From an uncultured Alphaproteobacteria bacterium (GTDB lineage: Bacteria > Pseudomonadota > Alphaproteobacteria > Rhodospirillales > Rhodospirillaceae), in the NCBI GenBank assembly GCA_900079695.1, contig LT599022.1, forward strand, positions 1,635,245 to 1,699,244: DNA of 64,000 nucleotides, written 5' to 3'. The position numbers and the translations under genes are program-made. The notes beneath the pieces are model-generated. The model ran no database searches, was not told the origin of the DNA, and was given only the letters and a program-made list of their open reading frames with translations. Below are positions 36,464 through 46,079 of the stretch, piece by piece. Within the stretch, counting starts at the first letter, position 1, and each line of letters opens with the position of its first letter.

Positions 36464-36603
36464 ATAGATTGCAATGCTCAAAATATGGGCGATTCCGTAC
36501 CGCCCGGTGGCGAGCGACTGGTCTGCGAGGAGCCGATCGAAGCGGCGACCCGGCGGACATTTGATCGAAGTCATTTCCACGATCGGCATCAGGAGAAATC
36601 GTC

Positions 36604-37563
36604 ATGCGCGTCACGTGGCTGAGTAAGGGTCTTCTCATCGGTCTGACGCTCGCGGCGGCGTCGGCGTTCGCGGCGGATTATCCGTCGAAGGACATTCACA
36701 TCATCGTTCCGTTCAAGCCCGGTGGCGGCGTCGACACCACCGCGCGGATTCTCGCCGAATACGGCAACAAGTCGATGAGCGGCGGCAAGCTCACGATCGA
36801 GAACCGCGCGGGCGGCGACGGCGTGGTCGGCCAGACCTTCGCCGCCAAGGCCAAGCCCGACGGCTACACCGTGCTCGCCGCGACGAGTTCGTTCGTCACC
36901 AACCCGATGCTCAAGAAGACCGAGTTCCAGGCCGAGGACTTCCGGCCGGTGGCGATGTTCAACATGGACCCGGAGATCATCGCGGTGGGCGCGAACTCCC
37001 CGTTCAAGACCATCGCCGACCTCGTCGCCGAGGCCCGGAAGCGCCCCATCGCCACCGCGATCGCGGGTATCGGCACCTCGCACCACATGGCCGGCCTCGC
37101 CATCGAGGACGCCTCGGGCATCCAGTTCAACTACATTCCCACCAAGGACTTCGGCAGCCAGCTTCAGGCGGTGATGGGCGGCCACGTGGAAATGGCGCTG
37201 TGGCCCCTCGGCGAGGCGAAGAAGCACGCCGACGCCGGGTCGATCCGCATCCTCGCGGTCGCCGACACCAAGCGCCTGCCCGCGTTCCCCGACGCGCCGA
37301 CCTGGACCGAGGCCGGCCTCAACGTGAAGATGTGGACCACCTTCCGCGGCTGGGCGGTGCCCAAGGGCACGCCCGACGCGGCGGTCGCCTATCTGTCCGA
37401 CCTCCTCGGCAAGATCAGCCGCGACCCCGGCTACAAGGCGCAGATGGAGGAATACGGCTATCCGGTGGTCTACGCGGACGCCCAGGCGTTCGGCGAAATC
37501 GTCGCCGACTACGCCGCGCTGAGCCGCCAGGTCATCACCAAGCACGGCCTGATTGAGAAGTGA
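36604..37563 (+). CDS. TTT transporter periplasmic substrate-binding protein (TctC family), operon II
   Basis: A 319-residue secreted protein with a signal peptide ending in ASAFA at about residue 23 and a mature start YPSKDIHIIVPFKPGGGVDTTARI, the TctC/Bug ligand loop. Family features continue with NRAGGDGVVGQTFAAKAKPDGY, GTSHHMAGLAIEDASGI and FPDAPTWTEAGLNV. It differs clearly from the operon I binding protein, so the two transporters may take different solutes. AGGAG precedes the ATG. A hairpin five bases after the stop separates it from tctB. The promoter block upstream is shared with operon III. Confidence 0.93.
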   Translation: MRVTWLSKGLLIGLTLAAASAFAADYPSKDIHIIVPFKPGGGVDTTARILAEYGNKSMSGGKLTIENRAGGDGVVGQTFAAKAKPDGYTVLAATSSFVTNPMLKKTEFQAEDFRPVAMFNMDPEIIAVGANSPFKTIADLVAEARKRPIATAIAGIGTSHHMAGLAIEDASGIQFNYIPTKDFGSQLQAVMGGHVEMALWPLGEAKKHADAGSIRILAVADTKRLPAFPDAPTWTEAGLNVKMWTTFRGWAVPKGTPDAAVAYLSDLLGKISRDPGYKAQMEEYGYPVVYADAQAFGEIVADYAALSRQVITKHGLIEK

Positions 37564-37568
37564 GCCCC

Positions 37569-37597
37569 GGGCGGGAGGGCCACCCGCCCTCCCGCCC
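37569..37597 (+). terminator. Strong stem-loop between tctC and tctB of operon II
   Basis: GGGCGGGAGGG (37569-37579) pairs perfectly with CCCTCCCGCCC (37587-37597) around a 7-base loop, starting five bases after the binding-protein stop. CCCTTTC follows. It is a likely attenuating or 3'-protecting hairpin, in the same position as in the other two transporter operons. Confidence 0.6.
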
Positions 37598-37621
37598 CCC
37601 TTTCAGACCGGGAGGAAAGCG

Positions 37622-38089
37622 ATGAAAGCGTTCGCGATCGTCGACCTGTGGTGCGGGTTGGGCTTCGCCGCTCTGGGCGGCTGGGCGATGGTGACGGCGC
37701 TCGGTTTCGACGCCAGTTCCTCCGCCTATCCCGCGATTCTCGCCGCACTGTTGCTCGGCCTTTCGCTGACGCTGGTGGTGCAGGCGTTGCGCGCCGCCGC
37801 GCCGAAACGCGCCGATGCCGAGGGCACGCACGTCCTGATACAGGGCCCGGGCCTCGAAATCGCCGCGTGGAGCGCATGGGCGGCGGGGCTCGCCCTCGGC
37901 GCGGGCTACCTGATCGCCAGCTTCGTCGCGATGGCGGTGCTGATCATGCGTCACGCCGCGTCGCCGCAGCCGCGCCGCCATCTCGCCCAGGCGGCCGCGG
38001 TCGCCGCCGGAGCCTTTGCGATGTTCGACCTCGTCTTCCACGTTCCCCTGCCGGAACTCGAAGCGATCCGCGACCTCTTCGGCCTGTAA
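37622..38089 (+). CDS. TTT transporter small membrane subunit (TctB family), operon II
   Basis: A 155-residue protein with four hydrophobic segments: residues about 5-25, 34-58, 80-112 and 122-140. It sits between tctC and tctA in the usual TTT gene order. GGGAGGAAAGCG leads into the ATG at 37622. It has little evident similarity to the operon I TctB beyond layout, as is normal for this fast-evolving subunit. Confidence 0.85.
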   Translation: MKAFAIVDLWCGLGFAALGGWAMVTALGFDASSSAYPAILAALLLGLSLTLVVQALRAAAPKRADAEGTHVLIQGPGLEIAAWSAWAAGLALGAGYLIASFVAMAVLIMRHAASPQPRRHLAQAAAVAAGAFAMFDLVFHVPLPELEAIRDLFGL

Positions 38090-38110
38090 CCGGCGAAACG
38101 GAGGACTCCC

Positions 38111-39679
38111 ATGGAAGAAATCGCCCTCGGTTTCGCCACCCTGATGCACCCGGCGGTGCTCGGCTTCCTGCTGATCGGCATCGTCGCCGGGCTGGTGGTC
38201 GGCGCGATCCCCGGTCTCAACGACAACATCGCGTTCGCGATCTTCATTCCCCTGTCGTTCTCGCTCTCGCCCACCTACGCGCTGGCATTGATGGTGGGCC
38301 TCTACTGCGCGTGCGCGGTCGGCGGTTCGATCCCCGCGATCATGGTCAAGGTGCCGGGGACCGCCTCGTCGGTGCTCACCGCCATCGACGGCCACGCCAT
38401 GGCGCGCAGCGGCAAGGCCGGACAGGCGCTCGGCATCGCCATCACCTCGTCGGTATTCGGCGGATTTTCGAGCGCGCTGGTGCTGCTGTTCTTCGCGCCG
38501 CCGATGGCGGCGTTCGCGCTGCGGTTCGGCTACGTCGAGAACTTCGCTCTCGGCGTGCTCGGCATGGCGAGCGTGATCGGCCTGCTCGGCGGCAGCATCG
38601 TCAAGGGATTGATTTCGGCGGTGCTCGGTCTCCTGGTGGCGACCGTCGGCCTCAGCCTGCAGACCGGCTATCCACGCTTCACCTACGGCGTCGACAACCT
38701 CTACGAAGGGGTGCCGTTCGTGCCGCTGCTGGTCGGTCTGTTCGGCGTCACCGCCGTGCTGGAGCTCTCGGAAGAGCTGATCCGCGACCGTCGCAACGGC
38801 ACGGCGGCGCGAGACATGCCGCGCATCACCGATTCCTTCGTCACCCCTTGGCCGATGATCCGCCGCCTGTTGCCGAGCTGGGTGCAGAGCGCGTTGATCG
38901 GCAACGTCATCGGCATCATCCCCGGCGCGGGCATGCTGATGGCGATCTACATGGGCTACGAGCGGATCTCGCGCCGCTACAAACGGCTCTACGCCGGCAA
39001 GCCCGGCGAGCCCGCCTGGGGCGAGGGCGCGCCCGAGGGCATCGCCGCGCCCGAAGCCGCCAACAACGCGGTGGTGGCGAGCTCGATGGTGCCGCTGCTG
39101 TCGCTCGGCATTCCCGGCAACTCGGTCTCGGCGCTGTTCATCGGCGCGCTGATGATCCAGGGGATGGCTCCGGGGCCGCTGCTGTTCATCGACCATCCCG
39201 ACGTCGCCTGGATGATCATCGTCGCCTTCCTCGTCGCCAACCTGGTGATGTGGCCGGTCTCGCTGGCGCTGGTGCGGACGATCTCCGGACTGGTGTTCCG
39301 ACTGCCCAAGCACGTGCTGGTGCCGACGATTTCGCTGCTCTGCCTTACCGGCGCATATTCGGACGAAAATACCGTGTTCAGCATCGTCGTCGCGCTGATC
39401 TCGGGGATCGTCGGCTACGCCACCCGCCGCCTCGGAATCCCCCACGCGCCGTTGATCCTCGCCCTGGTGCTCGGCCGCACCATCGAGGACAACCTCGGCA
39501 ACGCGCTGCGGATCTCCGGCGGCGACTGGTCGATCTTCCTCGATCCGATCGGCCATCCGATCAGCGCGGCGCTGATCCTCGGCGCGGCGGCGTTCATGGT
39601 CGGGCCCGCGATCACCGGCGGCCGCAAACGTTTCCAGAACCGCCGCCGCCGCGCCGAGGCCGAGGTGCAGAACGGTTGA
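38111..39679 (+). CDS. TTT transporter large permease subunit (TctA family), operon II
   Basis: A 522-residue permease with about 12 transmembrane segments. The TctA repeats are IVAGLVVGAIPGLNDNIAFAIFIPLSF in the first half and EAANNAVVASSMVPLLSLGIPGN in the second, with VKVPGTASSVLTAIDGHAMARSGKAG as the intervening loop. GGAGGACTCCC precedes the ATG. It is the last gene of operon II. No enzyme genes follow, so this is a stand-alone transporter, which makes its promoter similarity to operon III informative. Confidence 0.94.
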   Translation: MEEIALGFATLMHPAVLGFLLIGIVAGLVVGAIPGLNDNIAFAIFIPLSFSLSPTYALALMVGLYCACAVGGSIPAIMVKVPGTASSVLTAIDGHAMARSGKAGQALGIAITSSVFGGFSSALVLLFFAPPMAAFALRFGYVENFALGVLGMASVIGLLGGSIVKGLISAVLGLLVATVGLSLQTGYPRFTYGVDNLYEGVPFVPLLVGLFGVTAVLELSEELIRDRRNGTAARDMPRITDSFVTPWPMIRRLLPSWVQSALIGNVIGIIPGAGMLMAIYMGYERISRRYKRLYAGKPGEPAWGEGAPEGIAAPEAANNAVVASSMVPLLSLGIPGNSVSALFIGALMIQGMAPGPLLFIDHPDVAWMIIVAFLVANLVMWPVSLALVRTISGLVFRLPKHVLVPTISLLCLTGAYSDENTVFSIVVALISGIVGYATRRLGIPHAPLILALVLGRTIEDNLGNALRISGGDWSIFLDPIGHPISAALILGAAAFMVGPAITGGRKRFQNRRRRAEAEVQNG

Positions 39680-39686
39680 GACGTCC

Positions 39687-40562
39687 TCAGAGACGCTTTT
39701 CGAAAAACGCGTCGGGATAGGGGTCGTCGTTGAAGCGGTCGATCTCGGTCCAGCCGCTGCGCCGGTAGAGGGCGAGAGCCTCGGGCAGCGCGCTGTTGGT
39801 GTCGAGGCGGAGGACTGCGATCCCGAGGCCGCGCGCGGCATCCTCGACCGCCGCCATCATCCGCCGCGCGAGACCGAGGCCGCGGGCGGCGGGCGCGACC
39901 CACAGCCGCTTCACCTCGGCGACCGGACCGCCGCCGCCCTTGAGGCCGACGCAGCCGAGGGGCTGGCCGTCGGACCGCGCCACCAGGAACACCCCGCGCG
40001 GCCGCACCATGTCGTCGGCCTGCGGATCGCGGGACAGCGACACGTCGAAGCCCCGGGAAAAGCGGCGGCCGAGTTCGGCGTAATATTCGCCGAGGCACCA
40101 CAGCGCCGCCTCCGAACGCGGGTCCGCCTCGTCGAGGACGATCCGGTCGCGGCCGAGCGCGGTGGCGATCAAGTCCATCGCCGCCAGCAACGCGGCAGGA
40201 TCGGCGGCGCGGCCGAGAATCGCCTCGGCCTGAGCGTCGGAGAGCGTCTCGTAAGCCCGGAATTCGCGCAGGCCCGCCGCGGTGAGGTGCACGACGCGGC
40301 GGCGGGCGTCCTCCGGATGGGACTGCGTCTCCGCCAGCCCCTCCTCCTCCAGCCCGCGCAGCAGGCGGCTCATCAACCCGGAGTCGAGACCCAGATACGC
40401 CCGGATCGCCGCCACGTCGCCGCACCCCTGGCCGATCGCGTTGAGCACCCGGGCCGCGCCGAGCGGCCGCCCGCGCCCGAGGAACGAGGTATCGAGCGCC
40501 CCCACCTCGGAGGTGACGGCACGGTTGAAGCGGCGGACGCGGGCGATCGGGTTGTCCATCAT
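39687..40562 (-). CDS. MarR-type helix-turn-helix/GNAT acetyltransferase fusion
   Basis: A 291-residue two-domain protein. Residues about 1-140 are a MarR winged helix (VAAIRAYLGLDSGLMSRLLRGLEEEGLAE, wing HPEDARRRVVHLTAAG). Residues about 140-291 are a GNAT domain with the acetyl-CoA motif RLWVAPAARGLGLARRMM and ALALYRRSGWTEI. This fusion is a known architecture; it may sense and acetylate the same small molecule. The start could be either of two tandem ATGs (40562 or 40559). A perfect palindrome overlaps the predicted -10 just upstream and no ribosome binding site is seen, so the mRNA may be leaderless. It is convergent with tctA of operon II. Confidence 0.88.
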   Translation of the reverse strand: MMDNPIARVRRFNRAVTSEVGALDTSFLGRGRPLGAARVLNAIGQGCGDVAAIRAYLGLDSGLMSRLLRGLEEEGLAETQSHPEDARRRVVHLTAAGLREFRAYETLSDAQAEAILGRAADPAALLAAMDLIATALGRDRIVLDEADPRSEAALWCLGEYYAELGRRFSRGFDVSLSRDPQADDMVRPRGVFLVARSDGQPLGCVGLKGGGGPVAEVKRLWVAPAARGLGLARRMMAAVEDAARGLGIAVLRLDTNSALPEALALYRRSGWTEIDRFNDDPYPDAFFEKRL

Positions 40563-40566
40563 GATT

Positions 40567-40600
40567 TCTGACTTTAGTCAGATAAGTTGGCGTCCGTCAA
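40567..40600 (-). promoter_or_regulatory. Leaderless-type promoter with perfect palindrome (MarR-GNAT gene)
   Basis: On the minus strand TTGACG (40600-40595), an 18-bp spacer and TAAAGT (40576-40571) predict a start site within a few bases of the ATG at 40562. TCTGAC (40567-40572) and GTCAGA (40577-40582) form a perfect inverted repeat with a TTTA centre lying on the -10. It is a likely autoregulatory operator. Confidence 0.58.
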
Positions 40601-40851
40601 GCATCGCCGATCCCGCGCGCCTTGTTTCGATCGGCTTCCCGCCCCATATCCAAGGTTGATTTGGCCGTTTCGGCCAAGCGACCTGGAATTCCGAGTCCCG
40701 TCGAGATTTCCTGAATCCGCGCGCCGCTTTCGGCGCCGCATGTCGCGTTTACCAGAACCGGACCCCCAGGGGCGCATCGTTCCGGCGGCTGCCAGAGCCG
40801 CCCGCGCGCCCGGGTTCCCGCATCCGGTTCCAACCCGGAAGGACATCGCTC

Positions 40852-41121
40852 ATGATTCTCGCCGCACACCGATCACGCCGCACCGCCCACGCCTTCGCCA
40901 TCGGCCAGCCGGTCCGTCTCAAGGGTGGGTTCGCGCGCCTCGCCAACTCCAACGGCGTCTACCGCGTCACGCGCACCTTGCCGCTCACCGGCGGATCGCC
41001 GCAGTACCGCATCCGCAGCGAAGACGACGCCCACGAGCGGGTGACGACCCAGGACAACCTCGAAGCGGTGCATCTCTCCGGAACGCACAGCGACCTCGCC
41101 GAGGCGGTCTTCCGCTCCTAA
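40852..41121 (+). CDS. Conserved hypothetical small protein
   Basis: An 89-residue, basic, soluble protein with no signal peptide. It contains the string GQPVRLKGGFARL, then NGVYRVTRTLP and PQYRIRSEDDAHERVTTQDNLEAV. I recall similar short proteins in alphaproteobacteria, but no function. The layout suggests a small beta-rich fold. AAGGA precedes the ATG. The 289-bp region upstream, shared with the divergent MarR-GNAT gene, contains short perfect hairpins (TTGGCCG/CGGCCAA at 40661-40677 and GGCGGCT/AGCCGCC at 40784-40802) that may belong to its leader. Confidence 0.7.
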   Translation: MILAAHRSRRTAHAFAIGQPVRLKGGFARLANSNGVYRVTRTLPLTGGSPQYRIRSEDDAHERVTTQDNLEAVHLSGTHSDLAEAVFRS

Positions 41122-41172
41122 CCAAGATGCTTCTGATCGGCGCACACCGCATGACGCCACCGGATCGGCCCG

Positions 41173-41355
41173 CTAATCTTCCGGCGTCAGCTTCATCTGT
41201 TCGAGCCTGCGCCGGGCGAGATCGGCGTTGGCGGCATCGTGCGCCCGCTCCGCCTTCGGACGACCGAACCGCGCGCGGTTCTCCTCCGCCTGCCGATCCT
41301 TCTCCGCGCGGAGCTTGCGCTTCCGCGCCTGCCGCAGGTTGACGATTTCGCTCAT
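41173..41355 (-). CDS. DUF4169 family small protein
   Basis: A 60-residue, highly charged helical protein starting MSEIVNLRQARKRKLRAEKD and continuing with ENRARFGRPKAERAHD and LARRRLEQMKL, the DUF4169 pattern of alphaproteobacteria. The function is unknown. The ATG at 41355 is chosen because it gives the family N-terminus. It follows the AraC gene of the mannitol locus on the same strand by 19 bp but is probably unrelated. Confidence 0.85.
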   Translation of the reverse strand: MSEIVNLRQARKRKLRAEKDRQAEENRARFGRPKAERAHDAANADLARRRLEQMKLTPED

Positions 41356-41374
41356 CCCGGTTCCGTCCCTCGGT

Positions 41375-42256
41375 TCACGCGCGCGGCGTGCCGTGCGCCC
41401 GGATGCTGGCACGGTATTCGGTGGGCGTCCGGCCGACACGCTTCTTGAAGACTTTAAGGAAATAGTTCACGTCGCGGAAGCCGCAACGCTGCGCGACCTC
41501 GGCGAGCGGCAGGTCGTAGGCTTCGAGCAGCCATTGAGCGGTGCCGACGCGGCGGGCGGCGACGAACTCGGAAAACGTCACGCCGCCCTGATCGCGGAAC
41601 ACCCGGGACAGATAGTTGGGGCTGACGCCGAACTGCCGTGCGACGCGCTCGCGGGTGATCCCCGCGCCGAGGTTCTCCTCGAGATAGAGACACGCGGCGC
41701 GGTGCAGCGCCGCCGACCGGCGCTCGTCGGCGGAGACCGCCTGCGCGACCAGCGTGCGCGCGTATTCCACCACCGCCGCGACCTGCGGCCGCAGAAACGG
41801 CGCGTCGACGGCGTCGCGGCACCCCGCGAGCGCCGCCGCCATGTGATAGAGCGGGCTGTTGCCGGACAACGGGCCGCTGCGCTTCTCCACCGGACCGAAC
41901 GCGCCGTTTCCCGCATCCCAGAACAGCAGACTGAGGCCGAAATGCTTGGAGCCGATCAGCAGGCTGAGCAGCCGCACGTCGGCGTCCCACACCGGCCGGT
42001 TCCAGCAGTTCGCGCCAACGAACAATGCGTCTCCCGCTTCCAGGTCGCAGATCGCCGTGCCGCCGGCGGCGTCGCAGAGTTCGTTGCGATAGACGCCGTC
42101 GAGCACCAGTTCGAGCCGCGGGAACTGCACCTGAAGCCCCCCCGGCGGCGGCGGCCGGGTGTCCCGCGCGAACGCCACGCGGCGCGGCAGCGGCTCGCCG
42201 CCGCTCCAGGCGCCGCGTTCGAAGTCCGCGAGCGAGGTCATCGGGATCGGCGGCAT
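41375..42256 (-). CDS. AraC-family regulator of the mannitol PTS locus
   Basis: A 293-residue regulator. The ATG at 42256 follows AAGGA. The N-terminal part (about residues 1-170) is a cupin-like sensor, and the C-terminal 100 residues hold the AraC double helix-turn-helix: ITRERVARQFGVSPNYLSRVFRDQ and LAEVAQRCGFRDVNYFLKVFKKRVGRTPTEYR. It begins 11 bp after the multiphosphoryl transfer protein gene in the same operon, so it most likely controls mannitol uptake and use. An apparent continuous reading that fuses it to the PTS protein is an artefact of the upstream frameshift. Confidence 0.88.
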   Translation of the reverse strand: MPPIPMTSLADFERGAWSGGEPLPRRVAFARDTRPPPPGGLQVQFPRLELVLDGVYRNELCDAAGGTAICDLEAGDALFVGANCWNRPVWDADVRLLSLLIGSKHFGLSLLFWDAGNGAFGPVEKRSGPLSGNSPLYHMAAALAGCRDAVDAPFLRPQVAAVVEYARTLVAQAVSADERRSAALHRAACLYLEENLGAGITRERVARQFGVSPNYLSRVFRDQGGVTFSEFVAARRVGTAQWLLEAYDLPLAEVAQRCGFRDVNYFLKVFKKRVGRTPTEYRASIRAHGTPRA

Positions 42257-42267
42257 CGCTCGGTCCT

Positions 42268-44830
42268 TCAGCCCTCTCCGGACGTGCCGCCGCCGATCAC
42301 GTCGGCGAGCGACGGCGGCAGGCAATCCGGCCAACGCGCACGCACCAGCGCCCGCACCGCGTCGGCGGTGTCCTGCTCCAGCGCCGCCTCGGCCACCGCG
42401 CGGCAGGCGTCGGCGTCGAGGGTGCGGATGAACGCCTTCAACTCGGGAATGCCGGAGCGCGTCGCCGACAGGCTGGTGACGCCGAGACCGATCAGGATCG
42501 GCGCGGCGAGCACCTCCGAAGCGAGGCCGCCGCACACCCCCACCGGGCGGCCGTGGCGGCGCGCGCCCGCGACGGTCTGGGCGATCATCCGCAGCACCGC
42601 GGGATGGAACGCGTCGACCTCGGCGGCGAGCGCCGGGTTGCCGCGATCCATGGCGAGAACGTACTGGGTGAGGTCGTTGGTGCCGATCGAGAAGAAATCC
42701 GCCTCGGCGGCGAGACGGTCGGCGAGCGCCACCGCCGACGGAACCTCGATCATGATCCCGAGCGGAACCTCGGCGGCGATGCCGAGGGCCGCCTTTTCCT
42801 CCAGGAAGATCGCCCGCGCCCAGCGCAGGTCGGCGGGATCGGCGACCATCGGCAGCATGATCCGGCACTGCCCGAGCGGCGCCATCCGCAGGATCGCGCG
42901 GAACTGCTGGCGCAGCATCTCGGGATGGCGGCGCGACATCCGGATGCCGCGCACGCCGAGGATCGGGTTCTCCTCGGCCGCATGCGGCAGATACGGAATC
43001 GGCTTGTCTCCGCCGATGTCGAGCGTGCGCACGGTCAGCGGCCGCCCGTGCATCGCGTCCGCCATCGCCTGATATTCGGCGAGCTGCTCCGCCTCGGTCG
43101 GCGCGGTGCGGCGGTCGAGGAAAACGAACTCGGTGCGCACCAGCCCGGACCCTTCCGCGCCGAACGCGGCACCGCGCGCCGCGTCGCCGACCGAGCCGAC
43201 GTTGGCGTAGACCGGCAGACGGGTGCCGTCGGCCATCACGCAATCCTCGTGGGCGGCGGCGCGGTTGGCGTCGCGCCGGGCCTCGCGCCGGGTGGCGGCG
43301 GCGCGGATTTCCCGCCGTACCGGGGTTGACGACGACGCGGCCGGTCTCGGCATCGAGCACCAGCGCCGCGCCCTCGGGAATGCGCAGCGCGTCCGCGCCG
43401 ACCGCCACCAGCATCGGCACCCCGCTCGACGCAGCAAGGATCGCGACGTGCGAGGTCCGCCCGCCCTTCGCCACCACGAACCCGGCGGGCAGGCGCTCGC
43501 CAAACGCGAGGAACTGCGACGGCAGGAGTTCGTCGGCGACGACGATCGCATCCTCGGCGACCGCGACGTCGTCGAGCGGCTCGCCCGCAAGCGCCGCCAG
43601 CACCCGCTGTTCGAGGTCGACGAGATCGTCGGCACGCTCGGCGAGGCGGGCGTTGTCGAGACCGCGCAGAATCGTCGTCTGCACCTCGATGGCGCGCCCC
43701 CAGGCGTTGCCCGCGCTCTTGCCCGCGGCGATCCATTTGCCCGCGGCGTCGAGCAGCTCCGGATCCTCGAGCAGCGCGGCATGGGCCGCCGCAACCTCGC
43801 GCTGCGGCGCGGTGGCGGAGGTTTCCGCCTGCGTCTTCAAGTGGCGGCGCACCGCCTCCACCGCCGCCAGCAGCGCGGCGGTCTCGGTGGCCGGGTCCGC
43901 ACCGGTTTCGGGCGGCGCGGCGCGGCGGGAGCCGATCCGCACCACAGCGCCGATGGCGATGCCGGGCGAACCGACGATGCCGTCGAGCACCACCCGTTCG
44001 TCGGGTCCGAAGGGTTCGGCCGGAGCCGTCGGTTCGGGTTCGGCCGGAAGTTCGGTCTCGCTGCCGAGCGGCACCACCGGATCGCCCAGACCCGAGGCGA
44101 TCGCTTCGGCGACCGCCGCCGCCGCCGCGTCGGCGTCGACGCCGTCGGCCGACACCGTCAGGCGATCGCCGTAGCGGCAGCCGAGCGTCAGCAGCGACAC
44201 CGGGCTCTTAGCATTGGCGCGCCGACCACCGAGCACCACCTGCACCGCCGAGGCGAAACCTTTGGCGGTCTCCGCCAGCAGCGCCGCCGGGCGGGCGTGG
44301 AAGCCGAGCGTCATCTCCAGCACGACCTCGCGTTCGGCGGTGGTCTTCGGCGGCTCGACCGGCGCACCGACCGCCGCCACCGTCATCAGCGCGTCGCCCA
44401 CCGCCACCGCTCCCCCGCTCGCGCGGCTCTCGACGTGGAAGGCGTCGCTGGTGATCACCACCGGCGTGGTGACGAGACCGCAGAGCGCGGCGAGGCGCGC
44501 GCGGTCGAAGCGCAGCAGCGGCGCGCCCGCGGCGACGGTCTCGCCCTCCGCGACCAGAACCTCGAACCCTTCGCCGCGCAGCGCCACCGCCTCGAGCCCG
44601 ACGTGAACCAATACCTCGGCGCCGCCGTCGGCGCGCAGCTTCACCGCATGGCCGCGGCTGTGGACCGAGACGACGACGCCCGCGCACGGCGCGAACACCT
44701 CGCCGGTCTCCGGCTCGATCGCGACGCCGTCGCCGATCATGCCGAGCGCGAACATCGGGTCGGCGACTTGGTCGAGGGGCACCACCCGCCCGGCGAGCGG
44801 CGCAAGCAACACGAGATCCTGGGCAGCCAT
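42268..44830 (-). pseudogene. PTS multiphosphoryl transfer protein (EIIA-Glc-like, HPr, enzyme I), frameshifted
   Basis: The first 500 or so residues read cleanly from ATG 44830. They comprise an EIIA-Glc-like domain (His61 and phospho-His76 in VLVHVGLEAVALRGEGF), an HPr domain (phospho-His178 in LGFHARPAALLAE) and the enzyme I N-terminal domain with its active-site His at about 460 (KGGRTSHVAILAA). At about 43322 the reading shifts. The rest of enzyme I, with the PEP-binding signatures LVRTEFVFLDR, TLDIGGDKPIPYLP and FFSIGTNDLTQYVLA, runs in another frame to 42268. Removing one base from the GGGG at 43322-43325 gives a normal 853-residue protein. It is either a real insertion or a homopolymer error. 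The product would feed phosphate from PEP to MtlA. Confidence 0.85.
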
Positions 44831-44865
44831 ATCTCACCTCCGGATGAAGGGACGGGAAACCTCGT

Positions 44866-46017
44866 TCATGGGGCGGACTCGCGCCAGACGGCGGCGACCT
44901 CCGCCAGGACTGCGGCGGGCAGCACGCCGCCGCAGAACCGCGACAGCGCCGCCTCGACTCCCTCCGCCGCGAGCGCGGCGCGCATCTCCACCGCCTGCGG
45001 GTCGCCGTCGTTGCGGTAGTGGAGCGCCGCCGCCACGCCCCGCACCAGGTTGGCGTGGGGCAGGCCGTATTCGAGCGTGCCGAGCAGCGGCCGGATCAGG
45101 CGGTCGGAGCCGCCGAGCTTGCGCAACGGCTCGCGCCCCACCCGGGCGACGTCGTCCACGATGTAGGGGTTGGCGAAGCGCGCGAGGATCTTGTCGATGT
45201 AGGCGGCGTGGGCGTCGGGCGCGAACCCGTAGCGACGGATCAGAACCGCGCCGCTCTCCGTCATCGCCCCTTCGACCACCGCGCGCACCGCGGGCGCGGC
45301 GATCGCCTCGCGGATCGTCGCCAACCCGGCGCGGAAGCCGAGATAGGCGGCGATCGCGTGGCCGGTGTTGAGGGTGAAGAGCTTGCGTTCGACGAACGCC
45401 ATGAGATCGTCGGTAAGAACCATTCCCGGCACCTCCCGCGTCCAGCCCCTGAGCTGGGTGCGGTCGACGATCCACTCGGAGAACGCCTCGACGGTAACCG
45501 CGAGAGGATCGTCCGGATCGGGCGCGGCGGGCGGCACGATGCGGTCGACGGCGCTGTCTGCGAACCCGACGTTCGCCTCCGCCCACGCCGCGACGTCTTC
45601 CGGCAGGTTCGCGAACACCGCCGTCTTGAGTTGTGTGGTGGCGCGGACGGCGTTCTCGCAGGCGATCACGTTGAGCGGCGCGTCGACGCCGTCGCGGAAG
45701 CGGAGCGCGATCGCGCGCGCGAGGGTCGGCGCGATTTTCGGCAGCACCGCCACCCCCACCGCGGTGGTCACGAGGTCGGCGGCGGCGATCCGCGCGACCA
45801 CCTCCTCGCCGAGCGACGAGACCGCGTCGACGCCGCGCACCAGGTCCCGCCGCGCGGTCTCGCCGACGACGTCGACGCGATACTGCCGCCGCTCCGCGAT
45901 GGTGGCGACGAGATCGACGGCGACGTCGGCGAAGGTGACGCGCCAACCCGCGTCGGCGAGACTCTTGCCGATGAATCCCCGGCCGATGTTTCCCGCTCCG
46001 AAATGGACGGCATGCAT
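44866..46017 (-). CDS. mtlD: Mannitol-1-phosphate 5-dehydrogenase
   Basis: A 383-residue NAD-dependent long-chain polyol dehydrogenase that converts mannitol 1-phosphate to fructose 6-phosphate. The N-terminus has the Rossmann motif [20 protein letters not shown]. The catalytic region has [19 protein letters not shown], with the conserved Lys and the N..H element. GGGAGAG precedes the ATG. It lies between mtlA and the multiphosphoryl transfer protein gene on the same strand. The reading frame is intact although both PTS neighbours appear broken. Confidence 0.95.
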   Translation of the reverse strand: MHAVHFGAGNIGRGFIGKSLADAGWRVTFADVAVDLVATIAERRQYRVDVVGETARRDLVRGVDAVSSLGEEVVARIAAADLVTTAVGVAVLPKIAPTLARAIALRFRDGVDAPLNVIACENAVRATTQLKTAVFANLPEDVAAWAEANVGFADSAVDRIVPPAAPDPDDPLAVTVEAFSEWIVDRTQLRGWTREVPGMVLTDDLMAFVERKLFTLNTGHAIAAYLGFRAGLATIREAIAAPAVRAVVEGAMTESGAVLIRRYGFAPDAHAAYIDKILARFANPYIVDDVARVGREPLRKLGGSDRLIRPLLGTLEYGLPHANLVRGVAAALHYRNDGDPQAVEMRAALAAEGVEAALSRFCGGVLPAAVLAEVAAVWRESAP

Positions 46018-46079
46018 GGCTCTCTCCCGGATCGTGGGGATGGATGGGACCCCCGCCGCGCGGGGATCCCGGGCCGGAG

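Noticed and set aside
41375-44830. An apparent 1151-residue PTS-AraC fusion on the minus strand
   Set aside because: The first 500 residues are the transfer protein and the last 293 the AraC regulator, but the middle part is low-complexity Arg/Pro/Gly sequence. The real enzyme I domain is in another frame there, so the fusion is a frameshift artefact.
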